DNA of 30,568 nt from a virus. The position numbers were made by a program, and so were the translations under genes. Below are positions 28,371 through 30,568 of this stretch, piece by piece. Location: positions 1 to 30,568 of the IMG/VR virus record IMGVR_UViG_3300020203_000066. The stretch is one strand, 5' to 3'. The notes under the pieces are model-generated. The model had not been told where the DNA came from. It did no database searches and was given only the letters and a program-made list of their open reading frames with translations. The first letter of the stretch is position 1. Each line of letters starts with the position of its first letter.

Positions 28371-30392
28371 CTAGGGAGAGCCGTTTATTGATGATGCTAT
28401 TCTTGCCTCTGCTATCTTAACATATTCTGGGTCAAGTTCTATACCTATGAAGTCAAAGCCTTCTAATACGCAAGCCTTGCCTGTGCTACCGCTTCCTGTG
28501 AAGGGGTCAAGTACTGTTCCTCCCTTTGGCGTTACAAGTCTTACTAGGTATTGCATAAGGGAGGTGGGTTTTACAGTGGGGTGGTTGTTTTTAGTGTTTT
28601 TGCTTTCCATTTCTTTATAGTAAACTTCACCTGAACATCTCGAATGGTCATTAGTTCCATTAAGTGTCTTATCGCAAGTTTTACAAGTTGGACTTTGTGA
28701 ATAATTACCTGCTGTAAACTTTTCTGAAGTTTCAAACCCCTCCAGCCCCTCATTCCTATCTTTCTTTGAAGCCTTCGCACAGTAGAAGAAGCGTGAGGCG
28801 GAGCCAGAGTCGCCACGTTGAACCCTATCTACATGGTCGCCCGTAAACCATGATTTACTTGTTCCCCTATTTATTTCATTTCTATCAATGGTTGACTTGC
28901 TCTCAGGAAACAACCCTACCACCTCATCACTTCCGTCGTGGATAAAGTTTGCGGGGAATCTGCCTTGATTTTGTGGCTCACTTTTCCAACCATTATTGGG
29001 GGCATTGGGCGTACTTGTTTCTTTATTATTACCTTGTACTCTTTCTAGTTTTTCTTCCGTTCCTACCCTACACCCATCTATATTTATCCCCCCCGTCCCC
29101 CACTTCAATACATTCTCTGCGATAGTGCTTTCTGATAGTGGCTTGCGTGCCATACAAATAGGTTCGTGAGCAGGTTTTAGAGCTGTACCCCAGCCTTCGT
29201 AGGGTGATATGCCTTTGGATAAATCCCATTTATTACCAACACCTTTCTCGGATTGCCAGCTTCTATTTTTTGAATCTGGATTTGTTTTATTTTGTATATG
29301 CTCTCCCAAGTCTTCCCTCTCATTCCCCTGCAACTTATCAACTGCCTTTCCTATTAGAATATCTACCATGTTTGAAATTAGGCATTCCATTGTGTATTCC
29401 GTAATAATGACATTGGTGGCAGACACACATTCCATTTGAGAGTTTGTGTCTAAGCTCTGGAAAGTCTTTGATTGATTTAATATGGTGAGCTTCAAGGTGT
29501 CGGTCAGTAGCACACATAGAACATTTGTAATTTCCTCGTTTGAGTATTTCTGATTTCCACGCAAGGTCTTCAGGGCTTCGTCTACCTTGAGATTGACCGT
29601 TGTGTTTTCGTTTAGCCATTCCCTGACATTGCATTCCGCAGTAAAAATGCTCCAAGACTTGTGATTTCGGTCTTGTGATAATTTTATTACAGACTTCACA
29701 AGGTTTTGTGATAGTTCTGTGTTTTGTTCTACACTCTCTACTGCAATAGATAGATTCTCCTCTGATATGCGACTTGGAACGCATAAGCTCAACTCCGCAG
29801 TTATCGCATCTGCATATTTGTTTTTTTGATTGAAATACAGAACAGCAATGTCGGGAACAAAATACTTTTTTTGAGTATTGCTTCCAACTCCTGTTAGACT
29901 CTTTGCTAATTTTATTTCCGCAAGTTTTGCATTCGTTTTCCATAACTCAATTATAGTCTTTTGGTCTATATTGTCAAGTGCATTGCTTATCTTTGACCAC
30001 TCTTTTGTTTCAAGGGAATTGACGCTTTTCCCAAGATTGTGACTTTTTGGGAAGCCTGAGCCGTAAACCCACATAATCTGGTCTCGTATCTCAAACCCAG
30101 CGTCTTCAATGTTCACCGCCATTCTGTGATAGGTTCTACTACCTGCAAAAGAAAGTAAGTGTCCACCTGGCTTTAATACCCTGATAGCTTCTTTCCATAG
30201 CTCTACTGTTGGCACATCGTAATCCCAAACCTTACCCATAAAAGATAGACCATACGGAGGGTCAGTTACGATTGAGTCCACACTATTTTCTTCTAGTGTT
30301 TTTAATATTTCCAAGCTGTCTCCCTGCAAAACTATATTTTTGTATTCAAACTCCTTATCAAACTCCGCTAAGATTTTTTCTGTGTTGTTCAT
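28371..30392 (-). CDS. DNA methyltransferase (beta class, N4/N6) with an inserted in-frame segment
   Basis: Transfers a methyl group from SAM to the amino group of A or C in DNA. Catalytic motif IV is DPPYG (Asp44-Tyr47) near the N-terminus and the SAM-binding motif FTGSGSTG (631-638) is near the C-terminus, the beta-class order. Other landmarks are WVYGSGFPKSHNLGK (108-122), WGTALKPAHEPI (401-412), NNHPTVKPT (602-610) and a Cys-rich patch CKTCDKTL...HSRC (570-586). At 673 aa it is about 227 residues longer than needed because residues 123-349 are an insertion, after which AVDKLQGNERE continues the normal sequence. The insertion holds an HNH gene in the -1 frame. A partial Dam-like gene lies just upstream. 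Confidence 0.88.
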   Translation of the reverse strand: MNNTEKILAEFDKEFEYKNIVLQGDSLEILKTLEENSVDSIVTDPPYGLSFMGKVWDYDVPTVELWKEAIRVLKPGGHLLSFAGSRTYHRMAVNIEDAGFEIRDQIMWVYGSGFPKSHNLGKSVNSLETKEWSKISNALDNIDQKTIIELWKTNAKLAEIKLAKSLTGVGSNTQKKYFVPDIAVLYFNQKNKYADAITAELSLCVPSRISEENLSIAVESVEQNTELSQNLVKSVIKLSQDRNHKSWSIFTAECNVREWLNENTTVNLKVDEALKTLRGNQKYSNEEITNVLCVLLTDTLKLTILNQSKTFQSLDTNSQMECVSATNVIITEYTMECLISNMVDILIGKAVDKLQGNEREDLGEHIQNKTNPDSKNRSWQSEKGVGNKWDLSKGISPYEGWGTALKPAHEPICMARKPLSESTIAENVLKWGTGGINIDGCRVGTEEKLERVQGNNKETSTPNAPNNGWKSEPQNQGRFPANFIHDGSDEVVGLFPESKSTIDRNEINRGTSKSWFTGDHVDRVQRGDSGSASRFFYCAKASKKDRNEGLEGFETSEKFTAGNYSQSPTCKTCDKTLNGTNDHSRCSGEVYYKEMESKNTKNNHPTVKPTSLMQYLVRLVTPKGGTVLDPFTGSGSTGKACVLEGFDFIGIELDPEYVKIAEARIASSINGSP
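29338..29943 (-). CDS. HNH homing endonuclease nested in the methyltransferase, -1 frame
   Basis: A complete 201-aa protein starting MENECKTCGNKISKESNRSW. Three treble-clef-like zinc fingers come first: C5xxC8/C29xxxC33, C46xxC49/C67xxxC71 and C82xxC85/C102xxxC106. Then a typical HNH domain follows: YKCSMC (141-144), EAHHIKSI (His153-154), SNGMCVCHQCH (Asn170, Cys175, Cys178, His179). TGA occurs 4 bases upstream of the ATG in this frame, so the ORF is self-contained. The ATG straddles the host codons TTA-TGG, and the stop TGA straddles GTT-GAT in the host's AVD. No SD. The surrounding methyltransferase frame is open throughout. Confidence 0.88.
   Translation of the reverse strand: MENECKTCGNKISKESNRSWKQYSKKVFCSRHCCSVFQSKKQICRCDNCGVELMRSKSHIRGESIYCSRECRTKHRTITKPCEVCNKIITRPKSQVLEHFYCGMQCQGMAKRKHNGQSQGRRSPEDLAWKSEILKRGNYKCSMCATDRHLEAHHIKSIKDFPELRHKLSNGMCVCHQCHYYGIHNGMPNFKHGRYSNRKGS
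29346..30026 (-). mobile_element. In-frame 681-nt insertion in the methyltransferase carrying an HNH gene
   Basis: Related phage methyltransferases read ...SHNxGKAVDKLQGNERE directly. Here 227 open codons (SVNSLETKEWSKISNAL ... NMVDILIGK) lie between GK and AVDKLQ. The segment lacks Cys/Ser at the start and Asn-Cys at the end, so it is not an intein, and I see no group I/II intron fold. Its first residues GKSVNSLETKE resemble the host residues after it, GKAVDKLQGNE, so the target appears duplicated in degenerate form. The length is divisible by three. I infer a homing element whose host-frame product is tolerated as an extra loop. Confidence 0.7.
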
Positions 30393-30398
30393 ATATCT

Positions 30399-30568
30399 TT
30401 ATTTATTAAATATTACTACCATACTTGGAAAAGGTGCTGGACCACTGCCTTTTTGTTTTCCACCGAATTTTAGACGACCTTTAATGAATCTGATCTCTAC
30501 ATTCGGCTTCTGGTAAATATAATCGTGAAAGTATCTTGTGTCTGTTCTTGCTGGTATCAACATAACTA
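30399..30568 (-). CDS. Dam-like phage DNA N6-adenine methyltransferase, partial (N-terminus missing)
   Basis: Only the last 55 codons are in the window, ending TAA at 30399-30401, 6 nt before the next methyltransferase ATG. The C-terminal sequence has VMLIPARTDTRYFHDYIY, then EIRFIKGRLKFGG and GPAPFPSMVVIF. These are the hallmarks of the phage Dam family (PF05869-type) C-terminus, including the LPARTDT-like, GRLKF and PFPSMVV motifs. The neighbour is a beta-class methyltransferase, so the phage carries two DNA methyltransferases in tandem, probably for protection from restriction. Confidence 0.8.
   Translation of the reverse strand, partial: VMLIPARTDTRYFHDYIYQKPNVEIRFIKGRLKFGGKQKGSGPAPFPSMVVIFNK

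Noticed and set aside
28571-28816. 81-aa ORF inside the C-terminal part of the methyltransferase
   Set aside because: A shadow in another frame with no domain, unlike the HNH ORF in the same gene.
29346-30026. Methyltransferase insert as an intein or group I intron
   Set aside because: No Cys/Ser start, no terminal Asn followed by Cys/Ser/Thr, no Hint blocks, and no recognisable intron core. The host frame is open throughout.

Overview
The window is about 30.6 kb of an AT-rich tailed double-stranded DNA phage (Caudoviricetes). The layout looks podovirus-like: small and large terminase, portal, scaffold-like protein, major capsid protein, connector-like and nozzle-like proteins and fibre proteins are all visible, but no sheath or obvious tape-measure gene. 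The host cannot be read off directly. Most late genes lack a Shine-Dalgarno (SD) sequence and start behind A/T-rich leaders, and one virion protein carries a peptidoglycan-binding domain ending in a GYFGPRT-type motif that I associate with Patescibacteria (CPR) proteins. A Patescibacteria host is therefore a plausible but unproven inference.

Layout. Positions 1-1885 (minus strand) hold six small early-type genes of unknown function, behind a good sigma70-like promoter (1938-1966) and interrupted by a rho-independent terminator (305-330). Positions 1886-2594 are a non-coding divergent control region with direct and inverted repeats. Positions 2595-27799 (plus strand) are the late region. In order it holds terS, terL (with an intein), portal, three hypotheticals, a further small protein, scaffold-like protein, decoration-like protein, major capsid protein, two small proteins, a collagen-like fibre, a beta-rich protein, a LydA-like holin and an M23 peptidase. 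A three-gene SD-led cassette follows that looks like a moron, then a second holin-like protein and a strongly structured RNA/DNA element. The region ends with a connector-like protein, a second collagen-like protein, a nozzle-like protein, a fibre-like protein and three large proteins that are likely internal or ejection proteins. A bidirectional terminator (27805-27858) separates this from a converging minus-strand block: a small membrane/cytosolic ORF, a beta-class DNA methyltransferase, and the C-terminus of a second, Dam-like DNA methyltransferase cut by the window edge.

The most striking feature occurs twice. A complete HNH endonuclease gene with Cys-rich zinc fingers is nested inside an uninterrupted host ORF, in the -1 frame of that host. 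One lies in the intein of the large terminase (4940-5635). The other lies in an in-frame insertion of the DNA methyltransferase (29338-29943, minus). At both loci the HNH start is the ATG straddling a host xTA-TGG codon pair and its stop is the TGA straddling a host xxT-GAT codon pair. At both, the host frame stays open through more than 220 codons. This suggests a homing element that hides its nuclease in an alternative frame so that the host protein can still be made as one polypeptide, spliced in one case and with a tolerated insertion in the other.

How the parts fit: the terminase, portal and capsid genes build and fill the head. The connector, nozzle, fibre and internal proteins form the short tail and ejection apparatus. 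Holin(s) and the M23 enzyme lyse the cell. The methyltransferases probably modify phage DNA, and the HNH enzymes are selfish riders.
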